A stretch of DNA of 39,267 nucleotides from Ruminiclostridium sp. (GCA_016282095.1 JAEEJW010000161.1:1-39267), one strand, 5' to 3'. Positions 14,585-22,431 are shown, counted from the stretch's first letter. Notes: generated by a model from the letters alone, not told the origin. Numbers and translations are program-made.

Positions 14585-16243
14585 ATGAAAGGTCAACTCA
14601 GAAGTCTGTTACAGAGAAATACGTTCCTGCCCGGCATAGTAAGCGCCGTTCTGTTCGTGATACTGCTGATAATCGGCATCACAGGCGGGAATGCGGCAGT
14701 GCTGATAATCTCGCTGATCGGAGCGGCCGCAAGTGTGGGACTGTGCTTTTTCAGCCTGTCGCAGTACAGAAAGCAGATAATAGAGCCTGTCGAAAAGCTT
14801 GCTGATTCGGCTTCTGCGTACCTTTCCGGAGAGTATGACAAGGCATCGGTGAAGATAAGCAGCGGCACAGAGCTGGACAAGGTCGCGGAAACGATGAATA
14901 TTACAGCTCTGACCGGCGGATTCGTGACAGATATTATCTCCGATATCGCGAACGGCGACTTCACCCGTGATGTTTCCGGCCTTCCGGACGATATCGCGCT
15001 CACAAAGGGCGTCAAGAGCGTCTATTACAATATGTCAAAGGCTTTCAGCGATCTTGCCGGAGGCGCGGAGAAGGTCAACGAGGACGGCAACCGCGTTTCG
15101 CAGGCTTCGATGACGCTCTCCCAGGGCGTTACCGCACAGGCAAGCACCGTAGAGGAGCTTGCTTCGACGATCAACGAAGTAAGAAATGCCGTTATAAAGA
15201 ACGCGGAGAATGCCCGTGAAGCTCACCGCAACGCGGAAGAAGCCGGAGAAGCGGTGAACGAGGGCTCCGAAAGAATGAAAGAGCTGCTGAAAGCAATGGA
15301 CGACATCAGCAGATCGACCAACGAGATACTTAAATTCAACAAGGTCATAGAAGACATAGCTTTCCAGACCAATATCCTGGCGCTGAACGCCTCCGTTGAG
15401 GCTGCGCGCGCCGGTGATGCCGGCAAGGGCTTCGCGGTGGTGGCAAGTGAGGTGAAGAACCTTGCCGTCAAGTCGCAGGAAGCCTCGCATCAGACCAGCA
15501 CAGTTATTCAGAGCTGCGTCGAGAGCGTTGCCGAAGGTGTTGAAAAGACCCGCCAGACCGCCGATGTTTTCACCGTGATATCCGAAAAGTCCGCCAAGAT
15601 AGGCGAGGGGCTGAACGTGATCTCCGAAGAGTGCGCTGCACAGTCCGAGGCAATAACGCAGATAAACATAGGCGTGGAGCAGATAAGCGGAGTCATCCAG
15701 AGCACCTCCATGACCGCGGACGAGTGTGCGCGGTCTGCGGAAGAGCTTACCGGAAGATCCGGCGACCTGCGTGAGATCGTGGGACGTTTCAGATTCGGAA
15801 ATACAAACAGGACAACATCGTCCGGGAGATCGTCTGCCGTCAGAAGCCCGAAGCCCGCTCCGAAGCCTGTTGAAAAGCCAGCTCCGAAGCCCGTGGAAAA
15901 GCCCGTTCCGAAGCCTGTTGAAAAGCCCGCTCCGAAACCCGTGGAAAAAACCGCTCCGAGACCCGTGGAAAAGCCTGCTCCGAAGCCCGTTGAAAAGCCT
16001 GCTCCGAAGCCCGCAGCAAAACCTGCAGCACCGGCTCCGAAGCCTGCGCCGAAGCCCGTGGAAAAGCCCGCTCCGAAGCCTGTGACACCGGCTCCGGGAC
16101 CCGCGGCAAAACCGGCAGTTTCCGCATCGGCGGGACGCCGGGCCTCCGCGAATGTAATTGCGCCTGCGGCAGAGCCGAGAGGACGCTCCGGCGGCAGCTA
16201 CGCGAACGCCGAGTTCGTGGATATACCGGACAACAAATACTGA
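14585..16243 (+). CDS. methyl-accepting chemotaxis protein with Lys/Pro-rich tail
   Basis: The ATG at 14585 follows CCGGAGGATAG; the ORF-track start 12 codons earlier has no such site. 552 residues. Two transmembrane helices (about 14-35 and 39-58) are separated by only a few residues, so there is no extracellular sensor domain. A HAMP-like stretch and coiled coil follow. The signalling tip is IAFQTNILALNASVEAARAG with GKGFAVVASEVKNLA, near residues 260-300, where CheA/CheW bind. After about residue 420 comes a low-complexity tail of PAPKPVEK-type octads ending in a non-repetitive segment, VDIPDNKY. The input signal is probably cytoplasmic or membrane-borne. No other chemotaxis genes are present. 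Confidence 0.92.
   Translation: MKGQLRSLLQRNTFLPGIVSAVLFVILLIIGITGGNAAVLIISLIGAAASVGLCFFSLSQYRKQIIEPVEKLADSASAYLSGEYDKASVKISSGTELDKVAETMNITALTGGFVTDIISDIANGDFTRDVSGLPDDIALTKGVKSVYYNMSKAFSDLAGGAEKVNEDGNRVSQASMTLSQGVTAQASTVEELASTINEVRNAVIKNAENAREAHRNAEEAGEAVNEGSERMKELLKAMDDISRSTNEILKFNKVIEDIAFQTNILALNASVEAARAGDAGKGFAVVASEVKNLAVKSQEASHQTSTVIQSCVESVAEGVEKTRQTADVFTVISEKSAKIGEGLNVISEECAAQSEAITQINIGVEQISGVIQSTSMTADECARSAEELTGRSGDLREIVGRFRFGNTNRTTSSGRSSAVRSPKPAPKPVEKPAPKPVEKPVPKPVEKPAPKPVEKTAPRPVEKPAPKPVEKPAPKPAAKPAAPAPKPAPKPVEKPAPKPVTPAPGPAAKPAVSASAGRRASANVIAPAAEPRGRSGGSYANAEFVDIPDNKY
15854..16098 (+). repeat. 24-nt tandem repeat coding the transducer tail
   Basis: About eight imperfect copies of a 24-nt unit (first copy CCCGCTCCGAAGCCTGTTGA, then AAAG) encode PAPKPVEK octads with a few variants (PVPKPVEK, TAPRPVEK, PAPKPAAK). 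In-frame repeats of this kind can change in number by slippage or recombination. Confidence 0.9.
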
Positions 16244-16259
16244 TAACGCGCGAAATACA

Positions 16260-16285
16260 GCCGCGGAGCGTTCTCCGCGGCTTTT
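16260..16285 (+). terminator. terminator after the chemotaxis transducer
   Basis: GCCGCGGAG-CGTT-CTCCGCGGC (16260-16281) is a perfect 9-bp stem followed by TTTTG, 17 nt after the stop codon. The short T-run may allow some read-through into rsmE, for which no separate promoter is seen. Confidence 0.75.
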
Positions 16286-16307
16286 GTATGTGATAGGATG
16301 AAGATTT

Positions 16308-17084
16308 ATGAAACTGAACGAGAGCTTTGAAAAGACCATAACCTCCGAAGATGTGGAGCGCTGGAGATATCCGCGCTTCTTTGGCGAAAACTCCGGGGAA
16401 GCCGCTGTTATAACGGGGCCGGACGCTGTTCATATTTCGCGGGTACTGAGAATGAGGGCGGGAGATCTCGCTGTGGTGTGCGACGGAGCGGGAACAGACT
16501 GCCTGAGCAGGATAGTGACTGCGGCGGAGAGCGCCGTGGAGCTGGAAATAATCGACCGCAGACCGTCGGAGGGCGAGCCGCGTCTTAAACTGCGGCTGTT
16601 CCAGTGCCTTCCGAAGTCGGACAAAATGGATTTCATAGTGCAGAAAGCCGTTGAGCTGGGGGCTTCGGAGATAATCCCGGTGATCTCGAAGCGCTGTGTC
16701 TCGCGTCCCGACCCGAAGACAGCGGCGAAGAAGACCGAGCGCTGGCAGCGCATAGCCGAAGAAGCCGCCAAACAGTGCGGACGCGGCAGGATACCGGGAG
16801 TAGGGGAGCTGATGACATTCCGGGAGGCTGTGAAGGCTCACAGCACCGGCACGGGGCTGTTCTTCTACGAGTGCGGCGGAGCGCGTCTGAACGACATAGT
16901 AAGCCCGGACTGCGCCGAAGCAGACATCTATATCGGCTCCGAGGGAGGCTTTGAAGCCGAAGAAGCGGAGCTTGCACGGGCTGCGGGAATAGTCCCCGCA
17001 ACCCTCGGCACACGGATACTGCGCTGCGAGACGGCTCCCGTGGCAGCTATCGCGGTCTTGATGAATATTACAAATAATATGTAG
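16308..17084 (+). CDS. rsmE: 16S rRNA (uracil-1498-N3)-methyltransferase
   Basis: A 258-residue SPOUT-fold methyltransferase that modifies U1498 of 16S rRNA. The N-terminal PUA-like part contains VITGPDAVHISRVLRMRAGD. The C-terminal knot has KSDKMDFIVQKAVELGASEI, the RWQRIAEEAAKQCGR helix, IGSEGGFEAEEAELA and LGTRILRCETAPVAAI, which form the S-adenosylmethionine site. Usual RsmE proteins begin near the YPRFF equivalent, so this protein has about 20 extra N-terminal residues. The start has AGGATGA upstream. It follows the transducer's terminator closely. Confidence 0.93.
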   Translation: MKLNESFEKTITSEDVERWRYPRFFGENSGEAAVITGPDAVHISRVLRMRAGDLAVVCDGAGTDCLSRIVTAAESAVELEIIDRRPSEGEPRLKLRLFQCLPKSDKMDFIVQKAVELGASEIIPVISKRCVSRPDPKTAAKKTERWQRIAEEAAKQCGRGRIPGVGELMTFREAVKAHSTGTGLFFYECGGARLNDIVSPDCAEADIYIGSEGGFEAEEAELARAAGIVPATLGTRILRCETAPVAAIAVLMNITNNM

Positions 17085-17119
17085 GGTATTTGTGCAAAGT
17101 GACAAATTTGAAAATTTAC

Positions 17120-17148
17120 TTGAAAAAAGACGGGAAATGATATATAAT
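17120..17148 (+). promoter_or_regulatory. promoter of the acidic membrane protein and cellulase pair
   Basis: TTGAAA (17120-17125), 17-nt spacer, TATAAT (17143-17148), followed by an AT-rich leader of about 35 nt and AAAGGAAGG before the ATG at 17189. Confidence 0.8.
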
Positions 17149-17188
17149 ATTTATATAAAAATTTTTCTGTAAAGGAAGGAAAAATATT

Positions 17189-17458
17189 ATGAACAAGAAT
17201 GTTATTGCAATCCTTATCGGTATCATCGCAGTCCTGGGCGGCGCCCTCGCTGCATTCCTCATTATCCGCAAGAAGTTTGCGGCTGATGACGATTTCGATG
17301 AATTTGAGGATTTTGATATGATCGGCGACGACGAGTTCTTTGATGAGGACGAGTTCTTCGGCGACGACGATTCCGAATACGAAGTAGGCAACGACAACTC
17401 CATGCCTTTCGCGGCAGGTGCCGAGGGAGAAGGCGCAGCAGAGAGCGATACACTCTGA
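17189..17458 (+). CDS. small single-pass membrane protein with acidic tail
   Basis: 89 residues, family not recognised. Residues 4-25 (VIAILIGIIAVLGGALAAFLII) are one transmembrane helix, followed by RKK, so the C-terminus should stay in the cytoplasm. Residues 30-65 are almost entirely Asp, Glu and Phe (DDDFDEFEDFD, DDEFFDEDEFFGDDD), giving a very low isoelectric point and a repeated EFF/FDEDEFF pattern. It has its own strong promoter and ribosome-binding site and lies 17 nt before the cellulase gene, so the two are co-transcribed. A role in secretion, membrane organisation or cation buffering is possible but unsupported. Confidence 0.8.
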   Translation: MNKNVIAILIGIIAVLGGALAAFLIIRKKFAADDDFDEFEDFDMIGDDEFFDEDEFFGDDDSEYEVGNDNSMPFAAGAEGEGAAESDTL

Positions 17459-17475
17459 GAATATCCGGAGGGTAT

Positions 17476-18909
17476 ATGAGATCGATCTTCAAGAAAGCTG
17501 CCGGTCTGCTCACAGCCGTTGTCATGGCTGTTACAGCGGCGGTAGTTCCCGTATACGCGGATGATTCCAGACAGAAGCTGCCGGATAACGAAGCAATGCG
17601 CTTCGTTGATTCCATGGGCGCCGGCTGGAATCTGGGCAACTGCTTTGACGCCAGCGACTGCACATGGGTCTCCAATGAGCTTGATTATGAGAGCGCATGG
17701 TGCGGAGCGAAGACAACAAAGGAGCTTATAAAAACGGTTAAAAATGCGGGATTCAACACTATCCGCATACCCGTGTCATGGCATAATCACGTCGATAAGG
17801 ATCTTAAAATCAGCAAGGCGTGGATGGACCGCGTGCAGGAAGTCGTAGACTGGAGCCTTGCCGAGGGTCTTTATGTCATCATCAATATACACCACGACAA
17901 CGACAAGAACGCCAACGCCTACTATCACCCGAGCGCTGCGATGAAGGACGCTTCCGTAAAATACATCAGAAGCATCTGGGAGCAGATCTCGGCAAGATTC
18001 AGGGATTACAGCGAGAAGCTGGTATTCCAGGGCATGAACGAACCGCGTCTTACCGGTACAAACTATGAGTGGTGGTACGATACGAAGAATGTTCCTGCCG
18101 ATGTGAAGACCGCGCTGGAGAACATCAATCTGTACAACCAGACTTTCGTTGATACGGTGCGCGCATCGGGCGGAAAGAACTCCGGCCGCTACCTGCTTAT
18201 CGTCGGCTATGCCGGAATGAACAATGAAGGCGGCGTGCTCTCGTCTTACTACAAGCTGCCGAAGGATACGACAGCGGATAAGCTGATCGTTGACTGCCAT
18301 TACTACGGCATAGGCGCAAGAACCTCGCTCCAGGTCATAGACGGTCTCTACAACAAGTACACTTCCAAGGGCACACCGGTAATGATCACCGAGTACGGCC
18401 TGAACGCCGACGGCTACAAGTACGTCGATAACGAGCAGAACGCTGTCACCCGCATGGGCGAGTTCATGGAATACGCAAGGAACCGCGGCATTTCTGCGGT
18501 TATCTGGGACAACAACAGCGGCGACAAGGGTCAGAAAGGTCACAAGTTCATCGACCGCAAGACTGCCAAAGTAATAGTTCCTACGCTTGTCAGCACGATC
18601 ACAGCGAAGGGTGCTCCGGCAATGAGCTCCGGCACAGCATCGGCAGCAAAGCCTGTTGTTACCGCGAAGTCCACAAAGACCGGAAGGGTAACACTTACAT
18701 GGGATAAGGTAGACGGCGCAACTAAATATGCGGTATATCAGTACAAGGACGGCAAGTACAAGGCACTTACCACAAAGCTTACAAAGACCACAGCTGCGAT
18801 AAAGGGCCTTAAATCCGGCAGTACATACAGGTTCGCAGTCCGCGCTTATGTCAACGGAAAGTGGACAACACTCACGTCCAAGGACGTTGTGAAGATCAAG
18901 GCTAAATAA
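17476..18909 (+). CDS. secreted GH5 endoglucanase with C-terminal Fn3 domain
   Basis: 477 residues. A signal peptide (RSIFKKAAGLLTAVVMAVTA, cleavage after VYA near residue 28) is followed by a GH5 catalytic domain (about 40-380). It has GAGWNLGNCFDAS, FNTIRIPVSWHNHV, NIHHDND and YYHP. The acid/base is Glu189 in FQGMNEP and the nucleophile Glu306 in VMITEYGLN. After a short Ala/Ser linker, residues 395-477 look like a fibronectin type III domain (TGRVTLTWDKVDGATKYAVY, later GSTYRFAVRAYVNGKW). There is no dockerin or cell-wall anchor, so it is likely a free extracellular cellulase or related beta-glucanase. GGAGGG lies 6 nt before the ATG. Confidence 0.93.
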   Translation: MRSIFKKAAGLLTAVVMAVTAAVVPVYADDSRQKLPDNEAMRFVDSMGAGWNLGNCFDASDCTWVSNELDYESAWCGAKTTKELIKTVKNAGFNTIRIPVSWHNHVDKDLKISKAWMDRVQEVVDWSLAEGLYVIINIHHDNDKNANAYYHPSAAMKDASVKYIRSIWEQISARFRDYSEKLVFQGMNEPRLTGTNYEWWYDTKNVPADVKTALENINLYNQTFVDTVRASGGKNSGRYLLIVGYAGMNNEGGVLSSYYKLPKDTTADKLIVDCHYYGIGARTSLQVIDGLYNKYTSKGTPVMITEYGLNADGYKYVDNEQNAVTRMGEFMEYARNRGISAVIWDNNSGDKGQKGHKFIDRKTAKVIVPTLVSTITAKGAPAMSSGTASAAKPVVTAKSTKTGRVTLTWDKVDGATKYAVYQYKDGKYKALTTKLTKTTAAIKGLKSGSTYRFAVRAYVNGKWTTLTSKDVVKIKAK

Positions 18910-18916
18910 ACGAATA

Positions 18917-18950
18917 TGAACGGGCAGGTTAATCTGTCCGTTCATTTTTT
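18917..18950 (+). terminator. terminator after the GH5 gene
   Basis: TGAACGGGCAG and CTGTCCGTTCA (18917-18944) form an 11-bp stem with one G-T pair and a 6-nt loop, followed by six T. Confidence 0.88.
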
Positions 18951-19009
18951 ATGATTGCAGGAAAAACGTAGAAATCCTGCAAAAAATTTGAGATAGTGGC
19001 AAAAAACAC

Positions 19010-19038
19010 TTGACCTCGGAGAGAAAAAATAGTATAAT
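19010..19038 (+). promoter_or_regulatory. promoter of pckG
   Basis: TTGACC (19010-19015), 17 nt, TATAAT (19033-19038). The leader of about 80 nt contains a small GGGG-ACT-CCCC hairpin (about 19059-19069) and GGTAAAACTTTTTTTACA. I see no recognised riboswitch in it. Confidence 0.85.
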
Positions 19039-19125
19039 ATTAGTGTATATTGCGAGGAGGGGACTCCCCGTAAAAATAATGGTAAAACTTTTTTTACAAT
19101 ATTTTAAAGTAAGGAGAAAACAGCA

Positions 19126-20946
19126 ATGATGACAAACAATCAGAACATCCTCAAGTGGTTTGAGGAAATGAAGGCTCTCTGCAAGCCCGACAATGTCGTA
19201 TGGATCGACGGCAGCGAAGAGCAGCTCGCTGAACTCCGCGAGGAGGCTTTCAGAACGGGTGAGATGATAAAGCTCAACCAGGAGAAGCTCCCGGGCTGCA
19301 TCTATCACAGAACAAAGCCCAACGACGTTGCTCGTGTTGAGGACAGAACCTTCATCTGCTCGAAGAGGAAGGAAGACGCGGGTCCGACAAACAACTGGAT
19401 GGATCCCGAAGAAATGAAGAAGATGCTCACACCGATGTACGACGGTGCCATGAAGGGCAGAACAATGTATGTTATCCCTTATTCCATGGGTCCGATCGGT
19501 TCCTATATCGCAAAGACAGGTATCGAGCTCACAGACTCCATCTATGTCGTTCTTAACATGGCTATCATGACAAGAATGGGCAAGAAGGTGCTCGACGCGT
19601 TCCCGGAGGACAGCAACGACTTCGTTCGCGGTCTCCATTCCAAGGCTGACGTTGATCCCGAGAAGAGATACATCGTTCAGTTCCCCGAGGAGAACACGAT
19701 CTGGTCTATCAACTCCGCTTACGGCGGAAACGTTCTGCTGGGCAAGAAGTGCTTCGCTCTGCGTATCGCTTCCTACCAGGGCAAGAACGAGGGCTGGATG
19801 GCCGAGCATATGCTTATCCTCGGCGTAAAGAAGCCCGACGGCAAGATCGTTTACATCTCCGCTGCGTTCCCGTCTGCCTGCGGCAAGACAAACCTCGCAA
19901 TGCTCATTCCGCCCGAGGGATACAAGAAGAAGGGCTATGAAGTATTCACAGTCGGCGATGATATCGCTTGGATGAAGCCCGGCAAGGACGGCAGACTCTA
20001 CGCTATCAACCCTGAGAACGGCTTCTTCGGCGTTGCTCCCGGAACAAATGCGAAGTCCAACTTCAATGCTCTTGAATCCACAAAGAAGAACGCTATCTTC
20101 ACAAACGTTGCTATCAACAAGGACGATATGACAGTATGGTGGGAGGGTCTCGACAAGAACCCGCCGGAGAACGCTCAGGAATGGACAGGTATCGACTGCA
20201 ACGGTAAGGAGTGGACTTCCCAGATCGACGAAAAGACCGGCAAGAAGAAGGTTCTCGCTCATCCGAACAGCCGTTTCACAGCTCCGGCTATAAACTGCCC
20301 GTGCCTCTCTTCCGAGTTCAATAATCCGGACGGCGTGCCGATCTCCGCTATGATCTTCGGCGGCAGACGTGCTTCCACAACTCCTCTGGTATATCAGTCC
20401 TTTGACTGGACACACGGTACTTATGTAGGTTCCGCTGTTTCTTCCGAGACGACAGCCGCGGCAACAGGCGCAGTAGGCGTGCTCCGTCACGATCCTATGG
20501 CTATGAAGCCCTTCATCGGATACAATGTAGGTGATTACTGGAACCACTGGCTCGAAATGGGTGAAAAGCTCGGCGACAAGGCTCCTAAGATCTTCAACGT
20601 AAACTGGTTCAGACAGGACGAGAACGGCAACTTCATGTGGCCGGGCTTCGGTGATAACATGAGAGTACTCGATTGGATCATCGACCGCTGCGAAGGCACA
20701 GTTGACGCTGTTGAAACACCTATCGGCTACGTTCCGAAGCCTGAGGACATCAACATCGAAGGTCTTGAAGGTGAAGTATCCATAGATACTATCAAGCGCC
20801 TCACAGACGTTGATAAGGACCTCTGGAAGAAAGAGATCAAGGAAATGCGCAGATACTATGACGAGGACATCAAGGCCAAGGGCGGCAATATCCCGCAGGC
20901 TCTCTATGATGAACTCGATAAGATCGAAGCTCGCCTGAATAAGTGA
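19126..20946 (+). CDS. pckG: phosphoenolpyruvate carboxykinase (GTP)
   Basis: 606 residues, the full length of the GTP-dependent family, which interconverts oxaloacetate and PEP in the cytoplasm. The kinase P-loop is FPSACGKTN (residues 249-256), with the family's hypermobile cysteine inside it. VYISAAFP before it, FTVGDDIAWMK (metal-binding Asp) and FGGRRASTTPLVYQSFDW are also typical. TAAGGAGAA lies 9 nt before the first of two ATG codons. Codon choice is strongly biased (few rare codons, many AAG/ATC/TTC), suggesting high expression. In anaerobes it often runs towards oxaloacetate and succinate. Repeat element C starts 2 nt after the stop. Confidence 0.97.
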   Translation: MMTNNQNILKWFEEMKALCKPDNVVWIDGSEEQLAELREEAFRTGEMIKLNQEKLPGCIYHRTKPNDVARVEDRTFICSKRKEDAGPTNNWMDPEEMKKMLTPMYDGAMKGRTMYVIPYSMGPIGSYIAKTGIELTDSIYVVLNMAIMTRMGKKVLDAFPEDSNDFVRGLHSKADVDPEKRYIVQFPEENTIWSINSAYGGNVLLGKKCFALRIASYQGKNEGWMAEHMLILGVKKPDGKIVYISAAFPSACGKTNLAMLIPPEGYKKKGYEVFTVGDDIAWMKPGKDGRLYAINPENGFFGVAPGTNAKSNFNALESTKKNAIFTNVAINKDDMTVWWEGLDKNPPENAQEWTGIDCNGKEWTSQIDEKTGKKKVLAHPNSRFTAPAINCPCLSSEFNNPDGVPISAMIFGGRRASTTPLVYQSFDWTHGTYVGSAVSSETTAAATGAVGVLRHDPMAMKPFIGYNVGDYWNHWLEMGEKLGDKAPKIFNVNWFRQDENGNFMWPGFGDNMRVLDWIIDRCEGTVDAVETPIGYVPKPEDINIEGLEGEVSIDTIKRLTDVDKDLWKKEIKEMRRYYDEDIKAKGGNIPQALYDELDKIEARLNK

Positions 20947-20948
20947 GT

Positions 20949-21075
20949 GGTCGCTGACGCTCGAGTGAGAAGAGAGTCGCTTGCGCTTGAGTGCCTCCGG
21001 CGGCCAACCCCTTTAAAAAGGGTTTGGATCCCTAAACAAATCGCTTCGCCTTGCAGATTCGTAAGGTAGTACGCC
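20949..21075 (+). repeat. gene-3'-end repeat element, copy C (beside pckG)
   Basis: Inverted relative to copies A, B and D, and so is its gene. Two 17-nt units (20949-20965 and 20975-20991, spacing 26) come first, then a core with AAATCGCTTCGCCTTGCAGA. The central stem has changed from GCCCTTT/AAAGGGC to ACCCCTTT/AAAGGGTT but still pairs (CCCCTTTAAAAAGGGTTTGG). Outer modules continue through the terminator at 21095 to a boundary GGGCGAAATAAAAC at 21389-21402. Confidence 0.9.
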
Positions 21076-21094
21076 TTTTGAAAGTAAAGAAAAA

Positions 21095-21123
21095 CTGCTC
21101 CTGTCGTCAGGAGCAGTTTTTTT
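21095..21123 (+). terminator. strong terminator downstream of pckG
   Basis: CTGCTCCTG-TCGT-CAGGAGCAG, a perfect 9-bp stem, followed by seven T. A homologous terminator (CTGCTCCTAT arms) stands in the same place in repeat element D at 27405-27439. Confidence 0.92.
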
Positions 21124-21132
21124 CGTGTAAAG

Positions 21133-21282
21133 ATGTCGATAGAAGAAATTCTGAAAGGATTCCCCACTACCCCTCTGCCAAAAGGAGCAGATGACTCTCG
21201 GGGGCGGCAGTCTTTTTCAGGACTTGTCGAACGCGGTCCAACGTGTACAAACGTGGGGCTGAAAAGTAAGCGGACCGTCTGA
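21133..21282 (+). other. micro-ORF-like conserved segment, copy in element C
   Basis: An open frame of 49 codons, too short for the ORF track, starting ATGTCGATAGAAGAAATTCT. The first 14 codons (MSIEEILKGFPTTP) are the same in the copy at 27269-27394, where the only change within them is a synonymous GAA/GAG. After that the frames diverge. There is no ribosome-binding site and it lies just after a terminator, so it may be a conserved DNA or RNA element rather than a gene. Confidence 0.4.
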
Positions 21283-21298
21283 GACAGGCCTGAAAAAG
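21212..21298 (+). other. long imperfect inverted repeat (stem-loop)
   Basis: The left arm starts CTTTTTCAGG (21212-21221) and the right arm ends CCTGAAAAAG (21289-21298). Inner pairs are CTTGTC with GACAGG (one T-G pair) and CGGTCC (21234-21239) with GGACCG (21272-21277), giving about 27-nt arms around a loop of about 32 nt. The T-G pair would be an A-C mismatch on the other strand, so a plus-strand RNA folds better. The 549-nt interval after pckG holds this, element C, the terminator, the micro-ORF segment, the hairpin at 21311 and the degV terminator. Confidence 0.7.
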
Positions 21299-21310
21299 CG
21301 GCGCCCTTTG

Positions 21311-21342
21311 GTTACTTTCCGCCGCTGGAGGGGGAAAGTGAC
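21311..21342 (+). other. hairpin GTTACTTTCC / GGAAAGTGAC
   Basis: A 10-bp stem with one T-G pair and a 12-nt loop, 12 nt after the previous inverted repeat. The minus strand here also reads as a 50-codon open frame (from an ATG at about 21369) ending at 21217, within the listed 87-aa ORF. I do not call it a gene because the hairpins explain the sequence better and no ribosome-binding site is seen. Confidence 0.55.
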
Positions 21343-21452
21343 TCGCCTCGCGGAACGAAACTCCGACATAAAAAAATAATTAAGGCGCGGGCGAAATAAA
21401 ACGTAAAACGAGACTAACGGCTGTGAGGAAAAGCACATAATAACAAGAATAC

Positions 21453-21491
21453 AAAAACAGCCCCTTCTGTAAGTGAACAAAAGGAGCTGTT
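21453..21491 (-). terminator. terminator of degV
   Basis: Minus strand: AACAGCTCCTTTTGT and ACAGAAGGGGCTGTT pair over about 14 positions with two mismatches around a 6-nt loop, followed by TTTTTG, starting 4 nt after the degV stop codon. Confidence 0.8.
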
Positions 21492-21495
21492 TTAT

Positions 21496-22386
21496 TTACA
21501 TAGTTCTTTCGTCGCCGAAGAAGAACAGCGCAAGCGTGCCGGGGCCGGTATGCGACGTGATGATCGTACCGATGTCGAAAATCTTTATATCGTCACGTTT
21601 AAAATGCTTGAAATCCTTGACTATCATACTGCGCAGTTCCTCCGCCGCGTCAATGCAGTTGGAGTGCGCTATCCAGCACCGGCCTTTATAATCCTTGCCG
21701 CCGTCGGCGTGCTCTGCCATGGCTTCCGCAGTCCTGCGGATAACGTTCTTTATGCCGCGTACCTTGTCATACGCGATTATCCTGCCCTCGGCATTGAAGC
21801 GCATCAGCGGACAGATATTGAGTATCGTGGCTATTGCCGCCGAAGGCCCCGAAACGCGGCCGCTCCGCTTGAAATAATCCATTGTGATCGAGTAGAACTG
21901 ATAGTGCAGGTGAAGCCTGCTGTCAAGTATCCACTTTTCCGTTTCCTCGAAACTCTTTCCCTCATCGCGCATATCAGCCGCAATATCGACAAGCATTCCG
22001 TAGCCGGAGCAGGCCCCAAGCGAATCTATAACGCTTATCTTCCTGTCGGGATATTCGGCGCGAAGCTCTTCGGCAGCAGCCTCCGCATTCCCGTAGGAGC
22101 CGGTAATTCCGGAGCTTAATGTAACGTGTATGACGTCGCCCTTTTTCAGAAGCTCTTCAAAGAACTCCTTGTAACGGAACCGGTTTATCTGCGATGTAGT
22201 CGGTATAGCGCCGCCGGCAAGCAGCCGGTAGAAATTCGGCAGGGATTCCGGGTCTTTCCCGAGATCGTCCGTGTATTCCTGTCCGTTGGCGGAGTATGTG
22301 TAAAAAAGAACAGGCAACTCTCTTTTTTCAAGGTATGCGTAGGGGAGATCAACGGTTGATTCGCATGATAGAATGAATTTTCTCAT
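21496..22386 (-). CDS. DegV-family fatty-acid-binding protein
   Basis: A 296-residue DegV/FakB-type protein. The N-terminal domain has LSCESTVDLPYAYLEKRELP, IPTTSQINRFRYKEFFEEL and VIHVTLSSGITGSY. The C-terminal domain has FKRSGRVSGPSAAIATILNI, CPLMRFNAEGRI and, near the end, IGTIITSHTGPGTLALFFFG. These residues line a fatty-acid tunnel and its mouth. In Firmicutes such proteins present host or recycled fatty acids to the kinase FakA, which is not encoded here. It is a single-gene unit with its own promoter and terminator. Confidence 0.92.
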   Translation of the reverse strand: MRKFILSCESTVDLPYAYLEKRELPVLFYTYSANGQEYTDDLGKDPESLPNFYRLLAGGAIPTTSQINRFRYKEFFEELLKKGDVIHVTLSSGITGSYGNAEAAAEELRAEYPDRKISVIDSLGACSGYGMLVDIAADMRDEGKSFEETEKWILDSRLHLHYQFYSITMDYFKRSGRVSGPSAAIATILNICPLMRFNAEGRIIAYDKVRGIKNVIRRTAEAMAEHADGGKDYKGRCWIAHSNCIDAAEELRSMIVKDFKHFKRDDIKIFDIGTIITSHTGPGTLALFFFGDERTM

Positions 22387-22431
22387 TTCGCGTCCTCGCT
22401 TTTCGGAGTATTGTGATATTTTACTGTTTTT

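Noticed and set aside
15035-16339. 434-codon minus-strand ORF opposite the chemotaxis transducer
   Set aside because: It mirrors the transducer and its repeat; its Arg/Leu/Ser-rich sequence is typical of a shadow frame.
19059-19107. Riboswitch in the pckG leader
   Set aside because: Only a 4-bp hairpin and an A/T palindrome are seen; no known aptamer pattern.
18949-20547. 532-codon antisense ORF opposite pckG
   Set aside because: The plus strand encodes a full-length PEP carboxykinase with clear motifs; the antisense frame is a by-product of biased codon use.
21212-21342. Retron-like msr/msd region
   Set aside because: No reverse transcriptase gene is anywhere in the window and no a1/a2 arrangement could be shown.
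21217-21480. 87-codon minus-strand ORF between pckG and degV
   Set aside because: Overlaps the degV terminator and two stem-loops, has no ribosome-binding site, and its start lies in the terminator; better explained as structured DNA.
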